Positions 46,770 through 55,036 of a DNA stretch of 64,000 bases are shown one piece after another. Position numbers and translations under genes: made by a program. The first letter of the stretch is position 1; each line of letters opens with the position of its first letter. Below the pieces are notes generated by a model. The model had not been told where the DNA came from and ran no database searches. It saw only the letters and a list, made by a program, of their open reading frames with translations. Source of the DNA: Bradyrhizobium oligotrophicum S58 (lineage in GTDB: Bacteria; Pseudomonadota; Alphaproteobacteria; Rhizobiales; Xanthobacteraceae); contig NC_020453.1 of the NCBI RefSeq assembly GCF_000344805.1, positions 8,102,001 to 8,166,000 on the forward strand, in the 5' to 3' direction.

Positions 46770-47193
46770 ACCCCGTCAGTCCGATGTCCGGTCGATTTAT
46801 TAAAGGCATAGCGTGTGACGGGCGACCAATGCAATCGGCCATTGTTCGATAAGACCCGCCAGCAGCTGCTCGCGATGTCGGGCTTCGCAATGTTGGGACT
46901 GACATAATCCGTTGAATAGGCGTGCGTTTTCAATCGCATCGAAATTGATTGTCGGTTAGCTGATTGTCCGGAGAAGTGACATCCGCGAGCCTCATCCGGA
47001 GCACGCGTCTGACAGGCGGTAATCAGGGACGTCTAGAAGCCGTGCTGCGGGCTGTACCGCATACTCTCGCCACCGCTCCCAACTCGAGCAACAGACCGCA
47101 GCGCCTTCGCGTTCTCCGGAACAAGTGCACCGCCTTTTCGGGCCGTCCACGTCATCGCGCTTCGGCGCTGCCAAACATCACGGTGATGCGACT
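46770..47193. other. Intergenic region upstream of the TerB operon
   Basis: This 424-bp gap contains no supported gene. The part near 46900-46970 is AT-richer and may carry the TerB operon promoter. In Ti-type plasmids traG would follow traD here, but no trace of it is seen. Confidence 0.4.
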
Positions 47194-47409
47194 TCAGTCG
47201 TTCTCTAGAGCGTACTTCCCCTTTGCGGCCCAGAGCGCTCGTGCCCGTTCGCTCTGGTCGCTTTGGAGCTTTTCGGCCACCCACAGTAACGCGCCGAAGA
47301 TGGTGGCGCGGTCGCCGGTGAGGCTGACAAGGCCGGCCTTGACGACGAGGCCACCCAATTCAATGAGGTGCCGCGTACGCTTGCGACGTTCGACCTGCCA
47401 GTTGCGCAT
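47194..47409 (-). CDS. traD: Conjugal transfer protein TraD
   Basis: A 71-residue protein (MRNWQVERRKRTRHLIELGG, then LVVKAGLVSLTGDRATIFGA). Both length and the LIELGGLVVKAGL block match TraD of Ti/Ri and Sym plasmids, an accessory in DNA processing. It follows traC with a gap of about one base, so it is coupled. Confidence 0.82.
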   Translation of the reverse strand: MRNWQVERRKRTRHLIELGGLVVKAGLVSLTGDRATIFGALLWVAEKLQSDQSERARALWAAKGKYALEND

Positions 47410-47410
47410 G

Positions 47411-47737
47411 TCAAGCCGTGCCCTTGCGGACTGATGCCGATTGCGGGCCGCTCTGTTGCGCAGCAGCGCCTTCTGTGTTGCGGTCAGTTGCTGCCGAAGT
47501 TCGCCGTGCTCTGCTTTGAAAGAACGCGGCCCCGCGCTTGGCCCATGCCTCCCTCTTTCCGGCCTCTTTCGTCTCGGCCAGCACAATGAGCGCGCCCACG
47601 AGTTCGTCAGCGCTGAGCGCGTCAGCTCCCGTAACAATGACGAGCTCGCCTAGCTGTCGCACCTTGCGGGTTTTCAGCTCGCGTGCCTTATCGTCAAGCG
47701 CTTTCAGGTCCGCATCAAAATCCCTTGGTTTGCGCAT
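47411..47737 (-). CDS. traC: Conjugal transfer protein TraC
   Basis: A 108-residue protein starting MRKPRDFDADLKALDDKARE after a GGAGG site. The core (RQLGELVIVTGADALSADEL) matches rhizobial TraC, an oriT-binding auxiliary of the relaxosome. The C-terminus (QSRARRTSAATDRNTEGAAA) is disordered. It is divergent from traA, with oriT between, as in Ti plasmids. Confidence 0.85.
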   Translation of the reverse strand: MRKPRDFDADLKALDDKARELKTRKVRQLGELVIVTGADALSADELVGALIVLAETKEAGKREAWAKRGAAFFQSRARRTSAATDRNTEGAAAQQSGPQSASVRKGTA

Positions 47738-47825
47738 GGTCGCCTCCATCGTGTCGATGGAAAAATGATAGTCGAGTGCCGATCGCAATGCTGTAAGGTC
47801 GTCAGGACGAGCTGAGACGGGGTAG

Positions 47826-47866
47826 TCCCTCCCGAGATTTTTTCGAGGGAGGGCGCGCTTATACGT
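47826..47866 (-). other. Putative oriT (MOBQ-type nic region)
   Basis: On the minus strand TATAAGCGCGCCCTCCC (from 47863) closely matches the RSF1010/Ti nic consensus TAAGTGCGCCCT. It is bordered by an inverted repeat with arms CCCTCCC (47827-47833) and GGGAGGG (47847-47853). Position between divergent traC and traA is that of Ti-type oriT. Confidence 0.8.
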
Positions 47867-47907
47867 CGATCCGACGTGCGCTTCGCTGTGCCAGTGATTG
47901 GGTCGCG

Positions 47908-50900
47908 ATGGCGATCTATCATCTTCACGTCAAGGTCATTGGCCGGAAGGCCGGGAGCAGTGCGGTGGCGGCCGCGGCCTACCGCTCCGGCTCGCGGCTG
48001 CGTGACGAGCGGCTTGGCCGTGATCAGGATTTTTCCGGCAAGCGGGGTGTCGTTCATTCCGAGGTGATATTACCCGAGAATGCGCCGGAGGCCTGGAGTG
48101 ATCGCGCACGGCTTTGGAACAATGTCGAAGCGTTCGAAGTCCGGAAGGACGCCCAGCTGGCCCGTGAGGTCGAGTTCGCCCTTCCGCGCGAGATGAGTGA
48201 AGCGCAGTGCATTGAGCTGGCCCGGGACTTCGTTCGCGGCGAGTTCGTGGCTCTGGGCATGATCGCCGACCTAAATGTGCATTGGGACAGGGCCGAGGAC
48301 GGCCTGCCCAAGCCCCACGCTCATATCATGCTGACGATGCGCGCGGTCGACGAGAAGGGATTTGGCCAGAAGGTGCGAGAGTGGAACCGCACGGAGATGG
48401 TCGAGCGCTGGCGCAAACGCTGGGCGGAGCTCGCCAACGACCGGCTGGCGGAGCTCGATATCGACGCGCGGATTGATCACCGCAGCCTGGAAGACCAGGG
48501 CGTCGCGCTGGAGCCGCAAAGCCAGATTGGCGCGCCCGCCAAACGGATCGAGGTTAGGGGCATCGCTGGCGAAGGCGGCGAGGCGGATCGCGCCGAGATG
48601 CACCGCGAGATCGCGCACAAAAACGGCGCGCGGATTATCGCCAATCCCACCATAGGGCTGGACGCCATCACCCAGCAGCAATCGACATTCACGCGTCGCG
48701 ATATGGCGAGGTTCGCGCACCGGCATAGCGACGGGCTCGACCAGTTCAATGAGGTGGTGGGCGCAATGCAACGAGCGCCCGATCTGGTCGAACTCGGCAA
48801 GGACGCGCGCGGCGAGGATCGGTTCACCACCCGCGGAATGATCGAAGCGGAACAGCGCCTGTACCGCGCTGCCGAACTGATGGCTGAACGGGAGCGCCAT
48901 GAGGTGCGCGATGTCGACCACAGGGCCGCTTTGGCGCGTGCGGAAACGCGCGGCCTGGTGCTTTCGTCCGAGCAGGCTGAAGCATTGACGTGTGTTACGG
49001 GCAAGCGCGATCTTAGTGTCGTGGTCGGCCATGCCGGGACGGGGAAGAGCGCGCTGCTGGGGGTGGCGCGGGAGGCCTGGGAAGCAGCCGGCTTCGAGGT
49101 CCGTGGTGTGGCGCTGTCCGGCATTGCAGCCGAAAACCTCGAAGGCGGATCGGGCATTTCGTCGCGCACGATCGCCGGCCTGGAACATGGCTGGGAACAG
49201 GGCCGCGACTTGCTCAAATCGAGCGATGTGCTTGTCATCGACGAGGCGGGCATGGTCGGCACGCGGCAGCTGGAGCGCGTGCTGTCCCATGCTGCCGAGG
49301 CTGGAGCCAAGGTGGTGCTCGTCGGCGATCCGCAACAGCTGCAGGCGATCGAAGCGGGAGCGGCCTTCCGGTCGATCTATGAGCGTAACGGCGGCGCTGA
49401 CATCGGCGAAGTGCGCCGTCAGCGGGAGGACTGGCAGCGCGATGCCACGCGCGATCTAGCGACCGGCAAGGTGGGGCATGCGCTCGAGGCCTACCGCTCC
49501 CACGGCATGGTGCACGAGGCGCGGACCCGGGAGCAGGCGCGCAGCAATCTGATCGAGCGCTGGGACCACGACCGGCAGGTGTCGCCGGACCGGAGCCGGA
49601 TCATCCTCACCCACACCAATGACGAGGTCCAGGTGCTGAACCAGGCAGCGCGCGAACGCATTCGAGCCGCGGGTGATCTGGGCAACGAGGTGCGTGTGAC
49701 GGTCGAACGCGGCGCGAGAACCTTCGGCAGCGGGGACCGCGTCATGTTCCTGCAGAACGAGCGCGCGCTTGGCGTCAAGAACGGCACGCTCGGGACTGTC
49801 GAACAGGTGAGCGCGCAATCCATGACCGTGCAGACCGACGATCGCCGATCCGTGCGCTTCGACCTCAAGGATTACAACCGGATCGACCATGGCTATGCGG
49901 CGACGATTCATAAGGCGCAGGGCATGACGGTCGACCGCGTTCATGTCCTGGCGACCCCAGGCATGGATGCCCACAGCAGCTATGTCGCCCTGTCGCGTCA
50001 CCGCGACGAGGTGGACCTGCACTATGGCCGTGACGATTTTGTCAGTGCGGACCGGCTCACCCGCGCCCTGTCGCGCGACCGCGCCAAGGACATGGCCTCG
50101 GATTACGAGCGCTCTGATCCGCTCCAGAGCTACGCCGAGCGGCGTGGGATCACCCTCCGCGATCGCGTGGCCGAGATCGTGCGCAAGATTGTGCCCGAAG
50201 AGCTGCGCGACATCTTCGCCGGCCTGCGCTCTGCGGCTGATGTGGCCGGACTGCATATCGGACGGAGGCCGGAACGGGCAACGCCGGAAAGGGAAAGCAG
50301 CGATCCCGCAGCCGACCGGCGCGGAGCCGAAGTGCCGGTAAGCAACGTGGCGCAAGATCCCGAAGCGGAGGCGCGTCGCGTCCGGACACGAGCGCTGGTG
50401 CGCCATGCCCGCGCGGTGGATACGATCTTCGCAGCGCGAGAGACTGGCGTCACAGCGAGCCGCGAACAGGTGAGAGAGCTGCAAGAGGCGCGTCAAGCCT
50501 TCGAGGAGGTGCGCCCCTTTGGCTCGCACGACGCCGAGGCTGCTTACAGGAAGAACCCGGAGCTGGCTCGCGAGGCTGCCGGTGGTCAGGTCAGCCGGGC
50601 TGTGCGCGCGCTCCAGCTCGAAAGCGAACTGCGCAAAGATCCGAGCCGCCGCGCCGACCGCTTTGTGGAGCGCTGGCAGAAGCTCGAGCAGACCGGTCAG
50701 CGCCTGTATCGGGTCGGCGATATGATCGGCTACAAGGCCGCGCGCGCGGCAATGGGCGATATGGCCAAGAGCCTCGAACGCGACCCGCAACTGGAATCCA
50801 TCCTCGCCGGCCGCAAGAACGATCTCGGCATCGCATTCGAATCAGGCCGACGGCTCGGCCAGGATCTGGCCTTCGTCCATGGCATCGATCTCGGGAGAGG

Positions 50901-50919
50901 CCGAGGCCTTGGAATTTGA
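47908..50919 (+). CDS. traA: Ti-type relaxase/helicase TraA
   Basis: A 1003-residue MobA/MobL-family relaxase. The N-terminal domain has AIYHLHVKVIGRKAG, the Tyr in AAAAYRSGSRL and the metal-binding PHAHIMLTMR. A RecD/TraI-like helicase follows, with Walker A VVGHAGTGKSALL, VLVIDEAGMVGT, LVGDPQQLQAIEAG and YAATIHKAQGMTVD. The C-terminal 200 residues are helical and charged. It would nick oriT and unwind the transferred strand. It looks full-length, although the mating-pore genes are missing from this window. Confidence 0.93.
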   Translation: MAIYHLHVKVIGRKAGSSAVAAAAYRSGSRLRDERLGRDQDFSGKRGVVHSEVILPENAPEAWSDRARLWNNVEAFEVRKDAQLAREVEFALPREMSEAQCIELARDFVRGEFVALGMIADLNVHWDRAEDGLPKPHAHIMLTMRAVDEKGFGQKVREWNRTEMVERWRKRWAELANDRLAELDIDARIDHRSLEDQGVALEPQSQIGAPAKRIEVRGIAGEGGEADRAEMHREIAHKNGARIIANPTIGLDAITQQQSTFTRRDMARFAHRHSDGLDQFNEVVGAMQRAPDLVELGKDARGEDRFTTRGMIEAEQRLYRAAELMAERERHEVRDVDHRAALARAETRGLVLSSEQAEALTCVTGKRDLSVVVGHAGTGKSALLGVAREAWEAAGFEVRGVALSGIAAENLEGGSGISSRTIAGLEHGWEQGRDLLKSSDVLVIDEAGMVGTRQLERVLSHAAEAGAKVVLVGDPQQLQAIEAGAAFRSIYERNGGADIGEVRRQREDWQRDATRDLATGKVGHALEAYRSHGMVHEARTREQARSNLIERWDHDRQVSPDRSRIILTHTNDEVQVLNQAARERIRAAGDLGNEVRVTVERGARTFGSGDRVMFLQNERALGVKNGTLGTVEQVSAQSMTVQTDDRRSVRFDLKDYNRIDHGYAATIHKAQGMTVDRVHVLATPGMDAHSSYVALSRHRDEVDLHYGRDDFVSADRLTRALSRDRAKDMASDYERSDPLQSYAERRGITLRDRVAEIVRKIVPEELRDIFAGLRSAADVAGLHIGRRPERATPERESSDPAADRRGAEVPVSNVAQDPEAEARRVRTRALVRHARAVDTIFAARETGVTASREQVRELQEARQAFEEVRPFGSHDAEAAYRKNPELAREAAGGQVSRAVRALQLESELRKDPSRRADRFVERWQKLEQTGQRLYRVGDMIGYKAARAAMGDMAKSLERDPQLESILAGRKNDLGIAFESGRRLGQDLAFVHGIDLGRGRGLGI

Positions 50920-51047
50920 CCCATCCCGTTTGCCTCCGGCTCTACGCCACGCCTGGCAATGCGCGAGCTCCTATTGCCCGCCTGCACCTGTTTGGCCTCT
51001 CTGGTCTCACAAGACGTCAGAAGCAACCAGCGAAAGGCATCACGGCC

Positions 51048-51263
51048 ATGCGCGAGCCGGACCGTATCATCAGGCTGAAAACGGTCCTTGCCAGGACTGG
51101 GCTGTCCCGATCCACGATCTACCGCAAGATTGCCGAAGGTACGTTCCCGCCTCAGATCAAGATCAGCAGCAACGGGACCGGCTGGCATGAATCGGAGATC
51201 AACGGCTGGATTGCAGATCCCATCTCGTGGCGTCCAAGTGGCAACTCCGACGAAGTCCGGTGA
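51048..51263 (+). CDS. AlpA-family phage-type regulator
   Basis: A 71-residue MerR-like winged-helix protein: IIRLKTVLARTGLSRSTIYR, KIAEGTFPPQIKIS, then GWHESEINGWIADP. AlpA proteins activate integrase or excision genes in cryptic prophages and islands. GCGAAAGG upstream serves as ribosome site. The integrase here is 10 kb away, so control is inference. Confidence 0.9.
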   Translation: MREPDRIIRLKTVLARTGLSRSTIYRKIAEGTFPPQIKISSNGTGWHESEINGWIADPISWRPSGNSDEVR

Positions 51264-51458
51264 GCCTCGATCCGCACCGCTACTTCAATGGCGAGGCAGT
51301 GCTCTTGCTCGGTGTCTTCGAAGGGCTCGTTGACGGCTTTTCGTGGGAAACAAGCAAGTGTCCTTTCGAGAATCGCAGTCACCGACGTAAGGGTCTTCGG
51401 TCGCCGCGCACGGAGCGCGTGTGCGCTAGACTGCACAAGTTGCATTAGCATTTAGTTT

Positions 51459-51568
51459 CCCAAAATGGGTAGGATAATCCCTATTTTGGGTATAACATTG
51501 TATTTGCTTGTGTTTCTGATTCAAGGGATTGACTTTCCCAAAATGGGGCCTATCCTACCCAATATGGG
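51459..51568. promoter_or_regulatory. Four CCCAAAATGGG-type palindromes
   Basis: CCCAAAATGGG (51459-51469) pairs with CCCTATTTTGGG (51479-51490), and 47 bp later CCCAAAATGGGG (51537-51548) with CCCAATATGGG (51558-51568). The last box contains the ATG at 51564. They look like operators for autoregulation of the toxin-antitoxin pair that follows. Confidence 0.78.
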
Positions 51569-52169
51569 CATTAATTCGGATAAATTGAATATTTCTGATG
51601 CACTTTTTTCGAGTACGCAGCAACGTGTTCTCGGCCTTCTTTTTGGAAATCCGGAGCGAAGCTTCTACACCTCTGAAATCGTGAAGCGTACCCGCGCGGG
51701 TACGGGTGCCGTCGAACGCGAACTCTCACGCCTGTTGCGCAGCGGGCTGGTGTCCGTCTCGAAGGTCGGCAATCAGAAGCACTATCGCGCGGACAGGGAG
51801 TCTCCTGTTTACGAAGATCTCCGGGGTCTCGTTCTGAAGACGTTCGGCCTCAGCGAACCCTTGCGCGAGGCACTTGCGTCTTACGCAGAGAAAATCGATG
51901 CCGCCTTCGTCTATGGATCGGTCGCGAAGAGAACCGACACGGCCCGCAGCGATATAGACGTGATGGTGATCGGCGACGATCTGAGCTACACTGATCTCTT
52001 CGCGGCGTTCCAGCAAGCAGAGACGATCCTCGGTCGGCAAGTTAATCCGACCTTCCTTTCCCGCGACGACTGGCGGCGCAAGCTGGCTCAAAAGGACTCG
52101 TTCATCGACAAGATCAGCATGCAGCCGAAGATCTTCCTGTACGGCTCGGAGGAACAACTTCATGGGTAG
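51564..52169 (+). CDS. HTH + MNT nucleotidyltransferase (antitoxin)
   Basis: I start at MGINSDKLNISDALF since earlier in-frame ATGs lie inside operator repeats. Residues 10-95 form a winged HTH (LFGNPERSFYTSEIVKRTRA, LSRLLRSGLVSVSKVG); residues 105-190 form a minimal nucleotidyltransferase with GSVAKRTDTARSDIDVMVIG (G118-S119, D130, D132). MntA-type antitoxins AMPylate their HEPN partner. The gene overlaps the HEPN gene by eight bases. Confidence 0.88.
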   Translation: MGINSDKLNISDALFSSTQQRVLGLLFGNPERSFYTSEIVKRTRAGTGAVERELSRLLRSGLVSVSKVGNQKHYRADRESPVYEDLRGLVLKTFGLSEPLREALASYAEKIDAAFVYGSVAKRTDTARSDIDVMVIGDDLSYTDLFAAFQQAETILGRQVNPTFLSRDDWRRKLAQKDSFIDKISMQPKIFLYGSEEQLHG

Positions 52170-52602
52170 GCAGGAACTCGACAATCTAGTCAAAATCAAA
52201 AAGCTCAAGGTAGAGCCTGGAGCACGCGCCGAATTCGACGGCCTCGTCGATTCGGCGCGGAAAAGGCTGGCAGATTCCAAAAACGAAGACCTTTCGCCGG
52301 AGAGCCGCTTCGACTTGGCCTACAACTCTTCGCACGCATTCGCTCTCGCCGCGCTGCGTCAGAACGGCTACCGCTCAGACGATCGTTACGTCGTGTTCCA
52401 AGCCCTGGCACACACTCTCGAGGGCCTCGATCCCACGGTCTCGCGCGTGCTGGCCAAATGCCACAACGAGCGCAATCTAGCGGAATACGAAGGCCGCACC
52501 GAGGTAGATGACAAGCTTCTGGGCGCCTTGATCGAATGCACCAAGAAACTAGAGAAGGCGGTGTTGGCGCTCGATCCGCCGCCGGCCGCGAAGCCGAAAT
52601 GA
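52162..52602 (+). CDS. HEPN-domain toxin partner
   Basis: A 146-residue helical protein. The segment RVLAKCHNERNLAEYEGRTE carries the Arg-Asn and Tyr typical of HepT-like HEPN toxins in MNT-HEPN pairs, though the canonical His is replaced. RFDLAYNSSHAFALAALRQNG is the conserved helix of this group. It is coupled to the MNT gene, the expected arrangement of a type VII toxin-antitoxin. RNase activity is not certain with the altered motif. Confidence 0.8.
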   Translation: MGRQELDNLVKIKKLKVEPGARAEFDGLVDSARKRLADSKNEDLSPESRFDLAYNSSHAFALAALRQNGYRSDDRYVVFQALAHTLEGLDPTVSRVLAKCHNERNLAEYEGRTEVDDKLLGALIECTKKLEKAVLALDPPPAAKPK

Positions 52603-52614
52603 GCGCGCGGGGCT

Positions 52615-53982
52615 CTACTGCAGATCGCGAAACGCCAGCTTGAACGCCTCTGACGCCTCGTCGCCCATGGCGTCGAGCTCGGCCTGCGCCTGGGCGATGG
52701 TCGTCCACGGCGGAAAGACGTGCTTACCTTCTCCGCGACGCCTGAGCGAGATGTCCTCCGCGATAGCACGGCGATCCGCTTCCTCGAGAAGGTGCGGGCT
52801 TTCATAGTATATCAGCCGGCGCGCGAGCCGCTTGAGGCGTCGGTCGTCGAACCGAGCCACGAATTCCGTTCTTACCTCCCAAGGGCTGGCGTGGAACCGC
52901 CGACACAGCTCGAGATCGGCGTCGGAAAAGAAGTTGCCCCCGTAGATTTGTAATTCAACGTGCTCCGAAGGGGCGAACACCGGCTCATGGGAAGCGGCAG
53001 CCCGCGTAAGTGCTGACATGAACCCCTCGTCGGCACGCACCGATGATGCGCGTCGCGTTAGTTCATCCTCCGTTAGATCCAGGAAGCGGTCGGCGTCTAT
53101 GTCCCATAGCGGATACAGCAGCGGAGAGGAATTGATCTTGAGTCGTCGGATCGGCTTCGGCTCCTGCGCCAGTCTTTCCGTGAGTGCTGCGTCGTTGAGC
53201 CTACGCAGGCCGTCGATGTCGCACTCAAGATCGAGGCAATAGTGGGCGTTAGCGTCGTTCGGGCTCACTCCCACCCCGGTCAGAAAGTGCATGACCCGCG
53301 GCGTGCCGAAGAAATCGAAATAAGCGAACGCTTCTTCGTCGCGCACGAGATCGGCCACCGCCGCCTTCGACGAGTAGCGGAGAAAGGCCGACCAAAGCGC
53401 GGGTGCGCCGTCGCGGACAAGCCGACACAAGCCGAGCATGGCATCAACATCCGCCTCAGCATCGTGAGCACGCCCCTGAGCGACGCCATTCGTGGCCGCG
53501 AGCGGACCCAAACGATGACTGAGACGCCCGTCGATTTCTATACCGGGACGAATGACCGTCGGGTACAGAGTCGTGGCCGCCCTCATGAGATTAAGGACAT
53601 CGGCCCGCGCGTTGCCGTTGGTATTGGTAAGGAAGACAGGATGAAGGCATTGGTAGAACGCCTGCCGCAGAAATTCCTCGTCGAAGCGGATCGAATTAAA
53701 GCCTAGGAATGTTGCCGGACACCACGACGCAAACGTGTTCGCGATCTCGCAGACCATGGAATAGTGAGACGGACGCGACGCGCTGTTCGCGTCGTCAATC
53801 GTCAAGCCGGTGATGTGCAGCGCCATCGGCGACGGAATGACGTGCGGCATCAACCGCGACCGCGTCTCGAATCTGCCGGTCTCGACGAGATCAGCATCGG
53901 TCCTGACCGCCGCGAACTGGAGTATCTGGTCGAAGCGCCTGTTGAGACCCGAGGTTTCGACATCGTATAGAACGAAAGCCAT
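52615..53982 (-). CDS. Exodeoxyribonuclease I-like DEDDh exonuclease
   Basis: A 455-residue protein matching ExoI/SbcB in length and layout. DEDDh motifs: D7 and E9 in VLYDVETSGL, the Asp in FLGFNSIRFDEEFLRQ, and H/D in GRAHDAEADVDAMLGL. The C-terminal part has the ExoI SH3/helical extension (NSSPLLYPLWDIDADRF, YYESPHLLEEADRR). It digests single-stranded DNA 3' to 5'. It is third in an XRE-ImmA-ExoI operon, an unusual setting for a repair nuclease. Confidence 0.9.
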   Translation of the reverse strand: MAFVLYDVETSGLNRRFDQILQFAAVRTDADLVETGRFETRSRLMPHVIPSPMALHITGLTIDDANSASRPSHYSMVCEIANTFASWCPATFLGFNSIRFDEEFLRQAFYQCLHPVFLTNTNGNARADVLNLMRAATTLYPTVIRPGIEIDGRLSHRLGPLAATNGVAQGRAHDAEADVDAMLGLCRLVRDGAPALWSAFLRYSSKAAVADLVRDEEAFAYFDFFGTPRVMHFLTGVGVSPNDANAHYCLDLECDIDGLRRLNDAALTERLAQEPKPIRRLKINSSPLLYPLWDIDADRFLDLTEDELTRRASSVRADEGFMSALTRAAASHEPVFAPSEHVELQIYGGNFFSDADLELCRRFHASPWEVRTEFVARFDDRRLKRLARRLIYYESPHLLEEADRRAIAEDISLRRRGEGKHVFPPWTTIAQAQAELDAMGDEASEAFKLAFRDLQ

Positions 53983-53994
53983 GTCGTTCCGCCA

Positions 53995-54510
53995 TCAGAC
54001 GCGCTGAAGCCGGTACTGCAGCGCCATCAAACTGACCTTGAATCGTTTCGCCAGAGCGAGCAAACGGTCGTCGTCGAGGTCGACCATCCGATCGTCGAGT
54101 GCACCTGCAAGAAGTTTTTTTGGCATCAGGAGCTCGGCGGCGAATGCATTCGCCTCCCGCTCTAGCGGGTCGGTCCCCTCCTGGGACACGAGGTCCCTTC
54201 TCAGCGAATTGACGGATCCCTGATCCACGTGGACTCCCGCCTGCAGATGGGCACGATGGAGACAGATGTGCGCCAGCTCGTGCGCGAGGGTATAGCGCTG
54301 ACGGTTAGGGTGATGGTTGGAATTGATGCCAATGATCTCGGCCCCTTCCTTGAGAAAGGCCATTCCTGAAAGCTCATCGTCGAACGGCGCGTACCGCACG
54401 ATGACCCCAAGCTGCTTTGCGATCCGCTCCACCGGGACGGGGGGAGCCTTGATACCGAAACGCTCGACGAGCTCTGCGGCCCGAGCTCTCGCTGCCGCGA
54501 TGTCAGCCAT
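53995..54510 (-). CDS. ImmA/IrrE-type metallopeptidase
   Basis: A 171-residue zinc peptidase with HELAHICLH (H77, E78, H81) and the downstream metal Glu in PLEREANAFAAELLMP. Relatives cleave XRE-type repressors and thereby derepress mobile-element or defence genes. The partner XRE gene ends two bases upstream, so the pair is coupled. The likely target is that XRE protein. Confidence 0.9.
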   Translation of the reverse strand: MADIAAARARAAELVERFGIKAPPVPVERIAKQLGVIVRYAPFDDELSGMAFLKEGAEIIGINSNHHPNRQRYTLAHELAHICLHRAHLQAGVHVDQGSVNSLRRDLVSQEGTDPLEREANAFAAELLMPKKLLAGALDDRMVDLDDDRLLALAKRFKVSLMALQYRLQRV

Positions 54511-54512
54511 TG

Positions 54513-54848
54513 TCAGGGCCTGACTGGCGCGCGCCGAACGAATTGTTCAGCCTGTGCTCTCAGATCATCTCTCATGCCGGCTTCCGCGAACACCACCGGC
54601 TCATCTGGCACGGACATCGAGAAGCGCGGCGGGGCAAGATCGAGTATCGAATCCACCTGGAGTACCTCTGCGATCTTGTAGATCTGATGCAACATTATCT
54701 TCTGACGTCCCTTCTCGATATTGGCGAGAGATGCGCGCGTCAGACCTATGTGTTCGGCCACTTCGACCTGCTTCAGCCGAAGGTGTTTCCGCCGAGCCGC
54801 GATGCGCGAACCTATCAACCGATAAATTTCCAAATCACTCATGCACAC
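54513..54848 (-). CDS. XRE-family HTH regulator
   Basis: A 111-residue regulator: IGSRIAARRKHLRLKQVEVA then HIGLTRASLANIEKGRQKIM form the HTH, followed by LHQIYKIAEVLQVDSILDLA and a short tail. It heads the operon with ImmA and ExoI, and its 188-bp upstream gap is shared with the divergent cyclase operon. It probably represses one or both promoters. Confidence 0.9.
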   Translation of the reverse strand: MCMSDLEIYRLIGSRIAARRKHLRLKQVEVAEHIGLTRASLANIEKGRQKIMLHQIYKIAEVLQVDSILDLAPPRFSMSVPDEPVVFAEAGMRDDLRAQAEQFVRRAPVRP

Positions 54849-55036
54849 GAGAGAAGCGGAAATCAGTCATCGCGTCAACATCACAAACAAAAAAGATTGT
54901 ATTGCAAACATCTATTATGATTTGTTTTGTAAAACTTGACACAACCACACAATCCGGTCACCTTTTCGGAACCTGTCGGCCGCGAGTCGGGCGGTTCCTT
55001 CGACAGCCAGTGCAACCCAGACAGGGGGCAAGTGTG
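54849..55036. promoter_or_regulatory. Bidirectional promoter region, XRE and cyclase operons
   Basis: This 188-bp gap is markedly AT-rich from 54890 to 54950. TTGACA (54936-54941) is a consensus -35 toward the cyclase operon, but the -10 at 17 bp is poor. Similar TTGTATTG and TTGTTTTGT words at 54897 and 54922 may be XRE operators. Confidence 0.45.
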
